From Patescibacteria group bacterium UBA6489 (lineage in GTDB: Bacteria > Patescibacteriota > Gracilibacteria > BD1-5 > UBA6164): a stretch of DNA of 64,000 nt. Below, in pieces: positions 34,468 to 47,000 of this stretch; the first letter of the stretch is position 1, and every line of letters starts with the position of its first letter. The stretch is taken from the NCBI GenBank assembly GCA_002435385.1, contig DJMN01000034.1, positions 1-64,000 of the forward strand. The letters are read 5' to 3'. The translations under genes and the position numbers were made by a program. The notes beneath the pieces were generated by a model that did no database searches, was not told the DNA's origin, and was given only the letters and a program-made list of their open reading frames with translations.

Positions 34468-35985
34468 CTAATTCTTCTTTTTTAGTTTACTTATTTCTAA
34501 AATTATCCTTCAAGATTCTTTATAGTTAACTAGGGCAAATACAACTAACCGAAAAATGAAAAATAGGATAACTAAACATAGGCTGTGAAGTCTTCATAAC
34601 CAGCCAAATAATGAGCCTGCTAGGCTATAAGAAATAATTCATAATAATCACATTGATGTAAGGTTTTTTCATATGAAACGGTAATTAAAATTTGTTTTGT
34701 ATTCTTGTCACAAATCAATTTCTGTTAATATCCGTATTAATAGCCATCACATTCAAGTTGCTAGGGCTGCTCAATAAAGTCAGATCCATTTGATAAAAAA
34801 TAGGTTAAATATAACATTGAAAATTATCGCGATGCTCATTATTTTTACTCTAGAAGAGACTTTTCAGATGGATGCTAGTATGTTGAAATTGATTTGTAAT
34901 AGGAAGTTGAATATCAAAAATGGTATAGAGTATTTTATTATTTCTCATGATAGGGTGTAGCTTTTTCAGAATAGAATATGGCTTATTTCTCATGAGAATG
35001 TAAAGAAAAATAGACTAGTAAATATTCATATGGTTACAAATAGTTTGTATAGTAGGTCTTTTAATTTTTTTATTTTTTCTATTTTATTTTCAAAGTATAG
35101 CTCGGAAAATAGGGGTAATAGTAGTTGAAATATAGGTGTTATGATTAAGAATGGTATTGTAATTATACTTAGGTATACGGTGTAATATCAGGCATCAGCA
35201 CTTCATAGTAGTAGTATAATCATTTGCATGTCTATTTGGCTTAGTAGTGTTCATGCTTGTGCTCATAAAAATACCAAGAGTGCATATTTAAATACTTTTT
35301 TGAATAATTCTTTATTCCAGATAATTTTTTCATTTTTCATGTAAGGTAGATAGTATTTTATGAAAAATACTATAGATCAGAATAGTATTCATGTATATAG
35401 TCATACAATCCAAGCCCAGCTGTAGATAACTAGGTTTCACATATCTAAGAATGTTATTATAGATATGAAGGTTAGTGAGAAAAATAGTCTCACAAAGTCA
35501 ACTAATTTACTCCAAAATGTGTCTTGTACTCACATTAAAAAAGTAGATATTATTTGGAATAGGTTTATTCAGATGAAGAATAGAGAAAATATTTTTATAC
35601 TGGTTGATGCCATTTCTGATTCAAAGTATTTTAGAGCTATAATTTCTGATCAGAAGTAGAATATACTAGCTATTATTAGGCTTGTGATTAATTGCATCAA
35701 AAATGAGTAGGCTATCATTGATTTTATTTTGTTGTATTTTTGTTTTGCTGTATATGATGGAATGAAGTGTTTTAGGCTTTCTGTGACTCAAAAATCGTTA
35801 AATGATCATAGTATGGTTACCAGACTTATGATTCAGTATATTACTCACAGTTCTTCTGTTGATAATTGTGTTGATAGTACTATTTTTATTATGTATGATA
35901 GTGGGGCTATCATTAGAGAAAATAGGTATAGCCAGAATCCTTTTTTAAATAGTTTTTCTGATAGTGTTTTGTATTGTTTTATCAT
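34468..35985 (-). CDS. Second Wzx-like polysaccharide flippase
   Basis: 505 residues, with about 14 predicted hydrophobic helices. ELGVIYGIISLVTILGSFNDFG is the N-terminal Wzx-type motif, and QIDMQMIILLLGSADAGYY marks the second bundle. It is longer than and clearly diverged from the flippase at 26567-27919. First gene of the minus-strand glycan run after the malic enzyme. Two flippases in one locus suggest two glycans, or two steps of one. Confidence 0.9.
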
Positions 35986-36012
35986 TGTGTTTTTTTAGTT
36001 GTTAGTTTTTTG

Positions 36013-36052
36013 ACCTCATCTCCCTGATTCCCCATTCCACAAGAGAGGAGAA
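36013..36052. repeat. Degenerate C/T-rich palindromic repeat
   Basis: CCTCATCTCCCT pairs imperfectly with AAGAGAGGAG in the gap between the malic enzyme and flippase genes. Base content matches the other elements of this family in the window. Confidence 0.5.
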
Positions 36053-36131
36053 AAGTAGTTTGTTGGTAGATTTTATTAATGGTTTATATTTTATCAGATA
36101 AAAAATTTTAAGCAAAAATTTTGTGAGCAGT

Positions 36132-37265
36132 TTACTTTATAGCTCCAGCTACAACATCTACTACATTTCTATCTAAAGGACTAGGAATTATCTCATCAAC
36201 CGTAGGTTTTTCTAGATAATTAGCCAAAGCCTCAGCTGCTTTTATTTTCATCTTGTCTGTTATTTTCGGTACTCTGTTTTTTAGTGCTCACTTAAAAATT
36301 CATGGAAATGCAAGAACATTGTTCAGTTGATTTGGGAAGTCAGATCTTCAAGTTGCAACTATTTTTGCTCAAGCTTTGTATGCTAGGTCTGGCATGATTT
36401 CTGGAATAGGATTTGCCATTGCAAAAATTATGGGATCTTTGTTCATGCTTTTTACCATTTGTTCTGTTAGAACTCATGGTGCTGATACTCATATGAATAG
36501 GTCTCTATTTTCTACCGCTTCTTCTAATCATCATTTTAATCATTTTTCATTTGTGAAATCGGCAATCATTTCTTTAGATGGATTTAGGTTTTCCCTTCAT
36601 TTGTAGATAATTCATGTTCTGTCTACCATGATTATGTCTTTTATTCAGTATAGTTTTAGTAGTTTTGCTATGGCTACTCATGCTGCTCAGACTCAGTTTA
36701 TGATTACTTTTATTTCTTCTTTTTTCTTGTTTGTTATTTTTAGTGAGTTTATAAGTCAGGCTAAGACTATTATGGCTGTTCAGTGTTGGTCATCATGGAA
36801 GACTGGTATGTCAAGTTCTGCTTTTAGTCTTTTTTCTATTTCGAAACATCTAGGAGCACTTATATCTTCTAGGTTTATACCTCCAAAAGTTGGAGCAATA
36901 GCTTTTACGATATTTATTATCTCTTCTGTGTCTTGAGTATCAAGAACTATGGGGAAAGCATTTACTCAGGCGAATTCTTTAAATAGTATACATTTTCATT
37001 CCATAACTGGTAGTCAAGCTTCTGGTCAGATATTTCATAGTCATAAAACAGCACTTCAGTCGCTTATAACTGCTACTGTATCTTTTTTGATGGTGTAGTC
37101 GTAAACTTTTGACTTATCTTTTCCTATTTCTTTACAAGGTTCTGCTACTCAAGGTGTGTATCATAAGCTTAGCTCATCTTTTGTATTTAGTGAATATTTG
37201 CTTACTGTACTTATTTTTCATCATAATTTTTTGTGTAGTTTTAGGCTCTCTTTAAAATAGTCCAT
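36132..37265 (-). CDS. NAD(P)-dependent malic enzyme
   Basis: 377 residues, the short bacterial malic enzyme without a PTA domain. The start of the malic domain is KISTVSKYSLNTKDELSLGYTPGVAEP, then GNIGPEAGLPVMEGK, IPVFHDDQHGTAIIVLAG, and the Rossmann IINGVGAAGVAIAKLL. It converts malate to pyruvate and CO2 with NAD(P)H. Among the few central-metabolism genes in such reduced genomes. It is on the same strand as the glycan cluster but separated by 146 nt containing a repeat. Confidence 0.95.
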
Positions 37266-37394
37266 AATTTTGTTGTTAGTGATAATGTTTTTATATTATG
37301 AATTTTAAATTCTTTGTAAAGGTAATTTAATTTTGTGTTTTTTTTATTATTTGTTATAAATAAGGATATATTTAAAATTTAATTATTTCTCAAT

Positions 37395-40300
37395 ATGGTG
37401 TCATATTTAAGTAAAATATTAGTTACAGTTTTGTTTTCTTTCTTTGTTATATATAGTTATTATAGTCAGAGTTTTCATAATGAATCTTTTAGTTGATATA
37501 CTTTTTATTTAGTGAGTCTCGTTGTTGTTTATTCTATATATAGAGGATATCACTATCTTATTTGAAGTAAAAAAATAGTATTTACTCCTTTGAAGATATT
37601 TTGATATTTTTCTCTTCATCTACTAATTTTATCTGTGTTTACTTTTAGCTTATCAACCTATGGTTGATGATATGGTGTTACGTTATTTTTAAAAATATTA
37701 AGTTATTGTATTTTACCATTTATTATAGTTATAGTTTCACTAGGTTTCTGAAAAAAGTTAGTTTCAATGTTTTTAAAGCTAGATAGTTATGGTAGGATAT
37801 TTGATTTTCTACTTAGTTTATGAGTTTGATTCTCTTTGTTTTTGTTTTGTTTAACTATATTAGGATTTGTTTGATTGTATAATATTTATATTTTTATTAT
37901 TTTAATCTTAGGTTTCTGAATTTTTGCTTATAGGGAAATAATAGACAATTTAAAGTGAATTTATAGCTATGAAATTAGTTTTGATATAGATGAAGGAAAA
38001 TATTTAAAACTGATTAGTACTGAGCTTTTGTTTATTGTTGCAACTCTACTTTTATCTGTAAATTTGATAAATATAGTTAGAGCTTTTCCTATTGGTTGGG
38101 ATGATTTATGAGCTTATATGAATATACCTAATCTTTTAGTTGAGCAGTGAAATTTATTTGGTTTTGCATGAATGTATACTTGGCAGATTTTTACTGGTAT
38201 TTGATATATGTTTGGTTCTGCCACTCAGGCTTTTTTCTTAAATAATGTTTGATGATTTTTGTCTTTTATTGCTCTTGTTTTGATAGTTTCAGATTTACTT
38301 AGCTATTCAAAAGAAGATAAAGAGGGTAGTTATCTAAATGTTCCTTTTTTGGTAGCTACTATTTTTATATCAATGCCTATGGTCATATTTGAGTTGGCAA
38401 AGGATATGAAGCTAGATCCTGGATTATTTTTCTTTAGTGTTGTAACTCTTTATATATTTTATAAGTTTATTTTAATTAATAGTGACGAAAAATGAGGTAT
38501 CAAATGAATTATTATGAGTTTCATAAAATGATGAGATGATGAAGTTAAAAATAATTATAAATTATTATTTGTTATTTGATTTCTAGCTTGATTTGTTTTT
38601 TCTGTAAAGTTCACAAGTTTAATGCTTATTTCAGCAATTATAGGAGTTTTGTTTTTTGTTAGGTTTTGATTATTAGCTTTTTTGTGATATCTTTGAGTAT
38701 TTTTTGCTATATTTACAAAATTGTGATTATGGAAATATATGAATGTGGTTTATCCTAAAGATAATATGATTTTTGTTAATGCTTTTTCTCTGGTTTCTTT
38801 ATTGGTTTGAGGTTGATTTTTAGCATATGGTTTTTATAAAAATAAAAAGGTTGTAAAGAGTTTCTTTATAAAGTTAAGTATATTGTTATTTTGAATTATT
38901 GTTTCTCTTTCTCCTTGGTTTATAAAAAATATTGTTTCAGCATATCCAGAAATATCTGTATGAAAACTTGTTTCATGAAAAGCTGATATATTTTCACCTG
39001 ATTACACTAAAATTCATTCTTCTGAGGAATTAAAACAAATAGAGTGAGATTATGGTAGAGGTGTAAACTCTTCTGGTACTACTTCAAATGAAGATTTTGG
39101 TAGGTATTTTGGATATGAGTTATGAGTAAATAATCATATAAAATTACCTCGGAATCTAACTATGCAGTTAAATCAGAGATGAGAATTTACTGATATAACT
39201 TATATATTTTTAGCTTTAATTCCTGTTTTGTTTTTATTTTTACCTTTTAGAAATAAAAAATATGCATGGTTTGTTGGGGGCTTATTGATTTTGGAATTGA
39301 TGATTTTTATTAAGGTAGACGATGGTCCTATAGAGAGTTCTAAATTATCAGAACTTTCCTCTAGTGTTAATGAACAAATTTTTACTAATAATAATTTAGT
39401 TTTAAAGGACAGGGCTTTTGGAAAAGATATTTATGATTTGAAAGCATCAAAATATATAAAGAGAGAGGCTTTAAATAATTATATGAAAACTCTTCCTGAA
39501 TGATCTTCGTATAGTTCTATTAGAGATAAGATGTATGGTATTTTCTATGATGAATTGAGGGATAAGGTTATTGGAAAGGATAATAGTTGAGTGTCTCTTA
39601 AAGTTATTAATTGATGATTGAGTCTTGAAGACTTCAAATATATAGAGGAGTTAAAAGATGAATATCAGAATTATAGTCTTTTTAATTCAGATATAGATTC
39701 CTTGGGTACTTTAGATAAATTTCTTAGTGTTAACTGAGTTGATGGGAAAGAAAAGATTTTAGAATTATGGAAGGAAAATAGATCTTTTAATCAACTTATA
39801 TCAGATTTATTTGCTAGTTTTGAATTACCTGTTTGATATGTTGTTATATTGTTGTTTTTCTTAGCTCCTTTGATTTATTTTATTTATACTATTGAAGAGA
39901 ATAAAATTTGAAAATTATTTTTAATAAATTTAGTTTTTTTCTCTTTTTATACATTTCTATGGACTATCTCAGCATTTTGAATTGTTTGGTATGGTATAGT
40001 TATGTATTTTTGTTTACTTTTAATGATTTGATTATCTGTTTTTGAGTTATCTAAATATAGTGATAAATATTCAGAAAATGAGAATTATGTAAAGTTATTG
40101 TGATCATTTGTCGTTTTCTTGTTGGTATTTATTTATTTTGTAAATTCATCATTACCTCATGGTTTAAGTAACTTGAAGTCGGCTGGACATATGGCATATA
40201 AGGCATGAAAAGTGGATGCAGATGAATCTATTTTTGTTGGTCATAAGGATTATTTAAATATACTTTTTGAGTTAAATATAAAAGATGAAAGCAAAAAAGA

Positions 40301-41096
40301 ATTTCTTCTAGATAAAATAAAGGATGATGATATTAAAAGGATTATTAAAGAGAATGATTTGTCTATTAATCAGGTTATGGGATTATTAGATGATGCTATT
40401 TCTAAAACTGGCGATAATAAATTTAAAGCATTTAAAAAAGCTATATATAAGTGAATAACATATCCAGAAAATGAGTATAAGAGTGATGATATAATATATA
40501 GAATAGGTACATTTTTGAAGTATTATATAACAGAAAATAATAAGAGAATATTTGAAGATAATTTGGTTACACTATTTGATAAGTATATATTTAATGAAGA
40601 TATTGATAAAACAGTAGATAATATAAATAGGTTGGGATTGTCTTATTTCTTAGTTGATTTAAATGCTGCTACTATTGATAGAGATCCTAGACATGATTTA
40701 ACTAGAAGATATGAAAATTTGCTTGCTACTTTTACTTCTAATAAATTGGAACTTATAGATACTGATAGTATCTGTTTAAAAATTGCTTTAGAAGATTATA
40801 AAAAATCAAATGGTACTTTAGATGATTTGAAACAATATATGTTTGTTGCAGGTGTTAATCATGAGAGTTATACGGAGGATGGTAAGGTTATTTCTAGGTG
40901 AGATAAGTTATACAGTTGTTATAGTTATATTTTTGATTTGATTCAGAATGATAAAGTTGATACAAATAATTATAATTATTTGATGAATATGAAAAGTTAT
41001 ACAATTAAGAATGGAGTTGATAATAAAAATGACTTTATAAAACTTGCAAATCAGGTTTATAATCATGGGTATAAAGTTTTGTTTAAGGTTAATTAG
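37395..41096 (+). CDS. Very large polytopic membrane protein, possible GT-C glycosyltransferase
   Basis: 1,233 residues. About 20 hydrophobic helices occupy most of residues 1-650 and 815-925. A short loop, FPIGWDDLGAY, around residue 235 carries an Asp-Asp pair in the place where GT-C enzymes have their catalytic acidic residue. The C-terminal 300 residues are soluble and charged, including DRDPRHDLTRRYENLLA. Polyprenyl-phosphate-sugar-using GT-C enzymes or O-antigen-ligase-like proteins are the best guesses, supported by the adjacent glycan genes; no signature is decisive. The strong terminator beyond the stop suggests it is transcribed alone. Confidence 0.85.
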
Positions 41097-41123
41097 TTTT
41101 TGGTTTTTTGATAATATTCTACA

Positions 41124-41156
41124 AAAAAAGATTTCCTAATAAAGGAAATCTTTTTT
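41124..41156. terminator. Bidirectional terminator
   Basis: A 14-bp perfect stem (AAAAAAGATTTCCT and complement) around AATAA, with T runs both ways. Its right end touches the tgt stop codon. Confidence 0.9.
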
Positions 41157-42357
41157 ACTTTTCTAATCTTTTCCAGAAATCTTTTTTAAATTCTTTATAT
41201 TGATTTTTTAGTATTGATTCTCTAGCTCTTTTAGTGATGTTTATTAAAAGGTGTAAATTATGATAACTTAATAGTTGCATTCATAATAATTCGTTTTCTA
41301 TGACTAAATGTCTTAGATATCACTTAGAATAGTTTTTACAAACTTTACATTCACATAAGTTATCAAGGGGAGAATCATCTAGTTTATATTTATTGTTTTT
41401 TAGTTTGATATTTCCGTAATTAGAAAAGGCTGTTCAATGTCTTCATATTCTAGTGGGTAGTACACAATCAAACATGTCAACTCATCTATCTATGGCTTCA
41501 ATTAAATCTTCTGGTGTTCATACTCACATAAGATATCTAGGTTTGTTTTTCGGCAAGTGTTCTTCTATTACATCTAAAATCCTATACATATCCTCTTTTG
41601 ATTCTCATACAGATAGTCATCAGATTGCTACTCATGGTGTATCTAAGGATCATATAAATTTTGCTGATTCTACTCTCAAATCATCATATATAACTCATTG
41701 AACAATAGGGAATAAGGCTTGAGGGTATAATCAATTTTTTTCTCTATTTTCATTGTTTTCTTTCCATCTTTCTACACATTTTATTGCCCAGTTATGGGTT
41801 CTGTCCATTGCCTGTTTTGCATATTCTTTATTGCTATGTCATGGGGCACATTCATCAAATGCCATTATTATATCTGCTCATAAGTTGCTTTGTATATCCA
41901 TAACATTTTCAGGTGTGAAGAAGTGTTTTGATCAGTCAATATAACTTCTAAAATGGACTCATTCATTTGTAATTTTTACGAGTTTTTGTTTTCATAAGAT
42001 AATTCCGTTTTTATCTGGAAGTGTTTTGTTTTCAGGTGAAAGTTTATTTTTTATTTCTCATAGGGAAAATACTTGAAATCATCAACTGTCTGTAAGGATA
42101 GGTTTATTGTAATTTTGAAATTTATGAACTCATCAGAAGTGTTTTATTGTTTCATCTCAAGGTCTTAGGTATAGATGATAGGTATTGTTCAATATTATTT
42201 CTGCTCACATTTCATCTAAGTTTTCTTTATCTATTCATTTTACAGTTGCTTTGGTTCAGACTGGCATAAATATGGGTGTGTGAAATTCTCAGTGAGCCGT
42301 TGTAAAGCTTCATGCTCTTGCTAGGTTATCTGTATTTTCTAGGTTGAATTCAAACAT
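41155..42357 (-). CDS. tgt: tRNA-guanine(34) transglycosylase
   Basis: 400 residues. Substrate-site motifs are PVGTKATVKGI, ILTDSGGFQVFSLG (catalytic Asp), MAFDECAP and GGLSVGESKEDM. The second catalytic Asp is in MFDCVLPTRIGRHGTAF. The zinc site is CECKVC with a downstream His (YHNLHLL). Base-exchanges G34 for a queuosine precursor in tRNAs for His, Asn, Asp and Tyr. No other queuosine genes are here. TGA codons fall on most conserved glycines. Confidence 0.96.
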
Positions 42358-42423
42358 TTTGTTGTTTTTTTAAGGTGTTAATTTATTTTGGGTAAATACA
42401 TGTTAGGAGAAAATATGTATTTT

Positions 42424-42488
42424 GGGGTAAACACATAGGTTTACCCCTACGGTAAATTTTTTGTAGGGGCAAATCCATGTGTTTGCCC
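42424..42488. repeat. Inverted-repeat element covering the rseP 3' end
   Basis: Two arms of about 26 nt, GGTAAACACATAGGTTTACC and its counterpart (GTAGGGGCAAATCCATGTG and onwards), face each other across 12 nt and match except for a few C/T changes. A third, weaker GGGTAAATACATG half lies just to the left. It is a REP/MITE-like unit. The minus-strand rseP frame runs into it and ends at TAG 42447-42449. Confidence 0.85.
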
Positions 42489-43823
42489 ATTATTAATTAT
42501 TTTTATTATGTCGTTGTAGGCTATTAGGGCACTTAGTATTATTAGTAGTATGAAGAAACTTGCATGTATCATTGATTCTGCTAGTGGAGAGATTCATTTT
42601 TTTCATGAAATTTTTTGTATGATTACATTTATTACTATGAATAGAAATCTTCATCAATCTAGTGCTGGGATTGGTAGTAGGTTAAATACTCATAAACTTA
42701 GGCTTATGATAGCTGAAAATATAGTTAGGAATGTAATTCAGGCTCATATAGAGTTTGAGATAAAGTCTACTATTCAGATTGGTCAGCTTATTTGATTTAT
42801 TGCTTCTTTTCTTTCTGTTTTTGTTTTTGGGCTAAATATTTTTCTTCATAGGGTTCATAGTCACTGTATTGTTAGAATACTGTAATTGTATGTTTCAAGA
42901 GTTCAGTATTTTATAGATTCAAGAGGTCAGTATTTGTATTTAAAATCTTTGTTAATTTTTATATTTTCTCAGATGTAGCTTCAGATTTTTCATTCTTCAG
43001 AAGGTGTTATTTCTTTGAACAGTGTTTCGTTATCTCTAATAATTATAAATGTTAGATTTTTTTGTTTAGATTTTTTTATAGTTTCTATGAAAGAGTTTAC
43101 ATTGTCTTCGTTAGTGAGAAGTGAAAATTTTCCAATATTAATTCATGTAACTATATCTCACTGCATAATTCATGACTTCTCTGCTATTGAGTCTTTTAAT
43201 GGATATAAAACTACTCATCTTCATTTTATTAGTAATCATACTTCATAGGCTTGTTCTAGGGTTGGAAGTGTTTTTATTTGTTGATTTGTTTGTATGTTAT
43301 CATTTATTCATATTGGTTTTATTCATATGAAAAATAGTATTGAAAATATTACTATAGCGAATAAAAAGTTCATAAAAGCTCATGCTACAACAATTATTGA
43401 TTGTTGCCGTGCTGGTTTGTTTGATAGGTTGTAGGGAGCATTATTTTCTTCTAGTTTTTTTAGTATTTCTTCTTTTTCTATTTTTGTTAGTTTATCTCAT
43501 CTTTCATTGAATATATCTTTGTCTTTTTTTATATCTTTTTCAAGTTGATTATTGTTATAAATTTCTCATTCTTTGTTGTAGATAAGTAGTCTTATTTGGT
43601 TTTCTCATGTTAGTCTTACAAATCATCATAATGGTAGCCAGTTTAGACTGTATATGGTTCAATGTTTATCTTTTCAGATTTTTTTTGCTCTTGGTGGTAT
43701 TCATAATCAAAATTCTTCTACTTTTACTCAAAAGATTCTTGCTGATTTAAAGTGTCAGAATTCATGTACAAGTATAATTATGGAGAAAACAATTATGGCA
43801 ACTATTATTCATAAAAATATCAT
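42447..43823 (-). CDS. rseP: Site-2 zinc metalloprotease, RseP/RIP family
   Basis: 458 residues. HEFGH at residues 20-24 in the first membrane helix is the zinc site, followed by the usual KVEEFGLGIPPRA and LNWLPLGGFVRL. A PDZ-like region in the middle contains GIMQGDIVTGIN. Two further helices follow, with NLLPIPALDGGR supplying the third zinc ligand. It cleaves membrane-bound substrates such as anti-sigma factors. The last dozen residues (GQTHGFAPTKNLP) come from the inverted repeat, so the native end was probably near IIKIINN. Confidence 0.93.
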
Positions 43824-43875
43824 AAGGTTTTTAGTTAGTTAATATTACTTTATTTTAGCTTCTTTTTTGCTAAGG

Positions 43876-43960
43876 ATAGGAGGGAGAAGGTGTTTTTTAA
43901 TTCCTTCCCTTTTATTACATTTCGGATACTCCTTTTGGAAAATGGAGAAGTATAAGGATT
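43876..43960. repeat. Degenerate palindromic repeat region
   Basis: GGGAGAAGG pairs with CCTTCCCT, and CTCCTTTTGG with the nearby AAAATGGAG. It fills the 263-nt gap between the divergent rseP and the 1,372-residue protein gene. No gene is visible in the gap. Confidence 0.45.
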
Positions 43961-44086
43961 AATTTCTCTTTGAAAATGATTTGGGGAATTGTACACAAGT
44001 AATAGTTTTTGTAAAATTTATTTTTTTTGCATTTGGAGATGTTTGTAGTATACTTTTTGTAATATAATTATTTAATAAAAGGAATT

Positions 44087-47000
44087 ATGGTAAATACAAA
44101 TAATACCATTTTAGAAGATTGACAGAATGAATCTTGAGAAATAATAGAGAAAAAGAGAAAGGATGATGTAAGTTTGAAAACTAGGTTTGTAAAAGAATTT
44201 GTTGAACAAAAGGTAAATGATGAGAATAATAAGGTTAGTTTTATTAGGGATGTTATTTCAGCAGAAGTTATATCTCCTGACTTGAAAAAAGAATTAGAGG
44301 AATACGCAGAGGGGTATGATAGATTTGATGAATTGGATTTGAGTAAGATAAAAATAGGTATGATTCAAAGAGAAACGAGAGGTTTCTTTGTTGAACTTGT
44401 AAATAAAAAAAATTCTATAAAGGAGGCTTTTTTAAGGGAGTATGAGATTGAACCAAGTGAATATGATTGAAAAGCTTGAAGGTTTGTTGATGAATTAAAT
44501 GAGAGAGAATTAAAGGATTTAGAAAAGTCTCCAAAGTCTAGGAAAAAGTTTTTGGAGAAATATTATGGAAAAAATAAAATATCTTGAAAAAAAGATTTTT
44601 TGAAGTCTCTAGAGAATTTTAACTTTTCAGATAGGTTAGAAAAAACTTTTGAAAAAATAAATAAAATACAGAATAAGGATGAAAGGGAAGATAAGAAACA
44701 GGACTTGGAGGATCTTGCAAATAGATTTTCTACATTAAAAAAATTAGATTATGTGGATGTTCAGACTTTACTTGAAGTTGGTTTCTTTAATGATGATGAA
44801 AAAAAGGAATTAGTTCATACTTTTTTGCCAAATATAACACTAGAACAAGCTAAAAGTCTCTGAATTATGACTCAGTCAGAGGTTGATAATCATAAAAAAA
44901 AGTTTGTTAAGGAGAATTTTTTTAATGGGGAATCTGTTAGTAATGATGAAATTTCAGCAATTACGAATAAATTACAAGATAAACAAATAACTGTCTCTAC
45001 TTTAGATTATGCTACAGATAAGAGCCATATAGACAAATTAACTGAAGATGAGCTTTTGGCTTATAAAATAGGAGAGAATATTTCCCAGGATGTTGAAGAG
45101 GGGATTACATGATGAAATTCTGTTGACTCTTTTAAAAATGATTTAAAAAATTTGTCTAATGTTGTTAATGCTCATAATTTTGTAAAGGGTAATGTGATTG
45201 TTCTGAAGTTATGAGAAAAAGTAAAGGTAGAGTGAAAATCTGAGGTTATGGAAACAACCTTATTTTGGGATATAACAGATGATTGAAATTTAAGTTGAAA
45301 ACCTTCTTTTATAGATAAGTGAGAGGAAGTTTATAATAGTAATAATCAGCCTTTTGATAGGACATATGATTCTTTAAAAAGTTTTATAAAAAATGGTAAT
45401 CCAAATAAAAAAATATCTGTAGAGAGGTTTGATATATTAACTAAAGAAGAATTTGATGAGAGAGTTGATTCAGGACAAATAAAGAAGATAACAGATGAGC
45501 TTGAGTTAAAAGATGATGATTATAGAAAAGAAGATAAAGAAGAGTTACAGAGAAGATTATCTGAAACTAGAGATAAGTTAAAAAAAGAGTGATTATCTAT
45601 AAGTGATATTAAAAAACATCCTGATTATACAAGCATTCAGGAAAAGTTAGATAATTTGGATAATTATAATATAAATCATCTAAAAGGGAAAATAGATGAG
45701 GTTGATTCTGAAGGAGAAGATTATTGATTTGAGGAAGGAGTGTCTTTTGAAACGAAAGATGAATGAATTTATACTATATCTAATATAAATCAAAGTAGAA
45801 ATGAAATTTCGGTTTCCTGGAGAGGTCAGGTACAGCCACCTATGTCTTTTGAGATGTTTTATAGGGCATTTAAAGATTGAAATTGTAAGAGAACTTCTAA
45901 TGCAAAGAGTTTTAAAGATGTTTTTAAAGCTCCTAAAGGTGATGCTACATTACAAAAAAAATGGGATAATTTTGAGTTGAAATGAAATTCTATACAGAAA
46001 GAAGAAAATGATGAAATAAGAAAGTTAGCAAAGGGGATTACATATCCTTATCTGACTTCTTTGGGGGGAAAACAAACCCTTAAAATAGAAAAAGTTCATT
46101 CAGATGGAATGATAGATGTAAAGTATTGAGAATATGAGGAAAAAAAGGAAAAGAGAAAGGTAAAGTGAAAGGATGATGTGACGGATACATATGGGACTTT
46201 TTATATGGATGTCACTGCAACTAGGATTAGTGCTTGAGACTTAGATACTTATATAAAGAAGTGGAAACTTGAGCCTAGATCAGAAAAAGAGCATGAAGAT
46301 AAAACAGAAGATATAATAAATACAAAAAATAGAAAATGAAGTATCTTTTCCAAGATTTTCTCTAATATGAGTATATCTGAAGCTTTAGCATGAGGAAAGC
46401 TTTTTATAGACTCTATAGAAAACTATATGAAGGAGTGAAATGAGGAGCATGCAGCTAAATTTGCTTCATGAGTTTTGTGAAAACTTTTGCCATCAGAGCT
46501 TCAGGATGATTTAAAGACAAGAGTTGAGGATGCTTGAAAGAAAAGGATGGAAGACTATATACAAAAACTTAAAAATGTTGATTCTGGACCTGCAACTGAA
46601 ATGATTGAATGATGGTTATTTAATAAAAATTGTCCTGAATATAAAAAGGAGGCTGGTGTTATGTTTATGATGGAGAAGTATGGAAGTTTGTATGCTAAAA
46701 AACTTTATAAACATAGATGATCTTTTTTATGGTATGAAGCTTTGTGAGGTTCTGCTAACCCACCAGATGATTTTTATAAAAAAATAAAGGAAGAATATGA
46801 TAATCTTTGAGTAAACTTTACTGAAGAGGATCTTGTATTTAAACTTATTAAGTTGCAATGTAAACCTGAGGGGTTTACTAGTACTATTGATGGTAGTTCT
46901 GTAGGAAAAAACATAAAAAGAAGAACTAGGCTACATAAAGAGTTTAAAGCTAAAAGGAATCAGGCTAGAGATGATGAACGGCAAAAAGGGATTAAGGATG

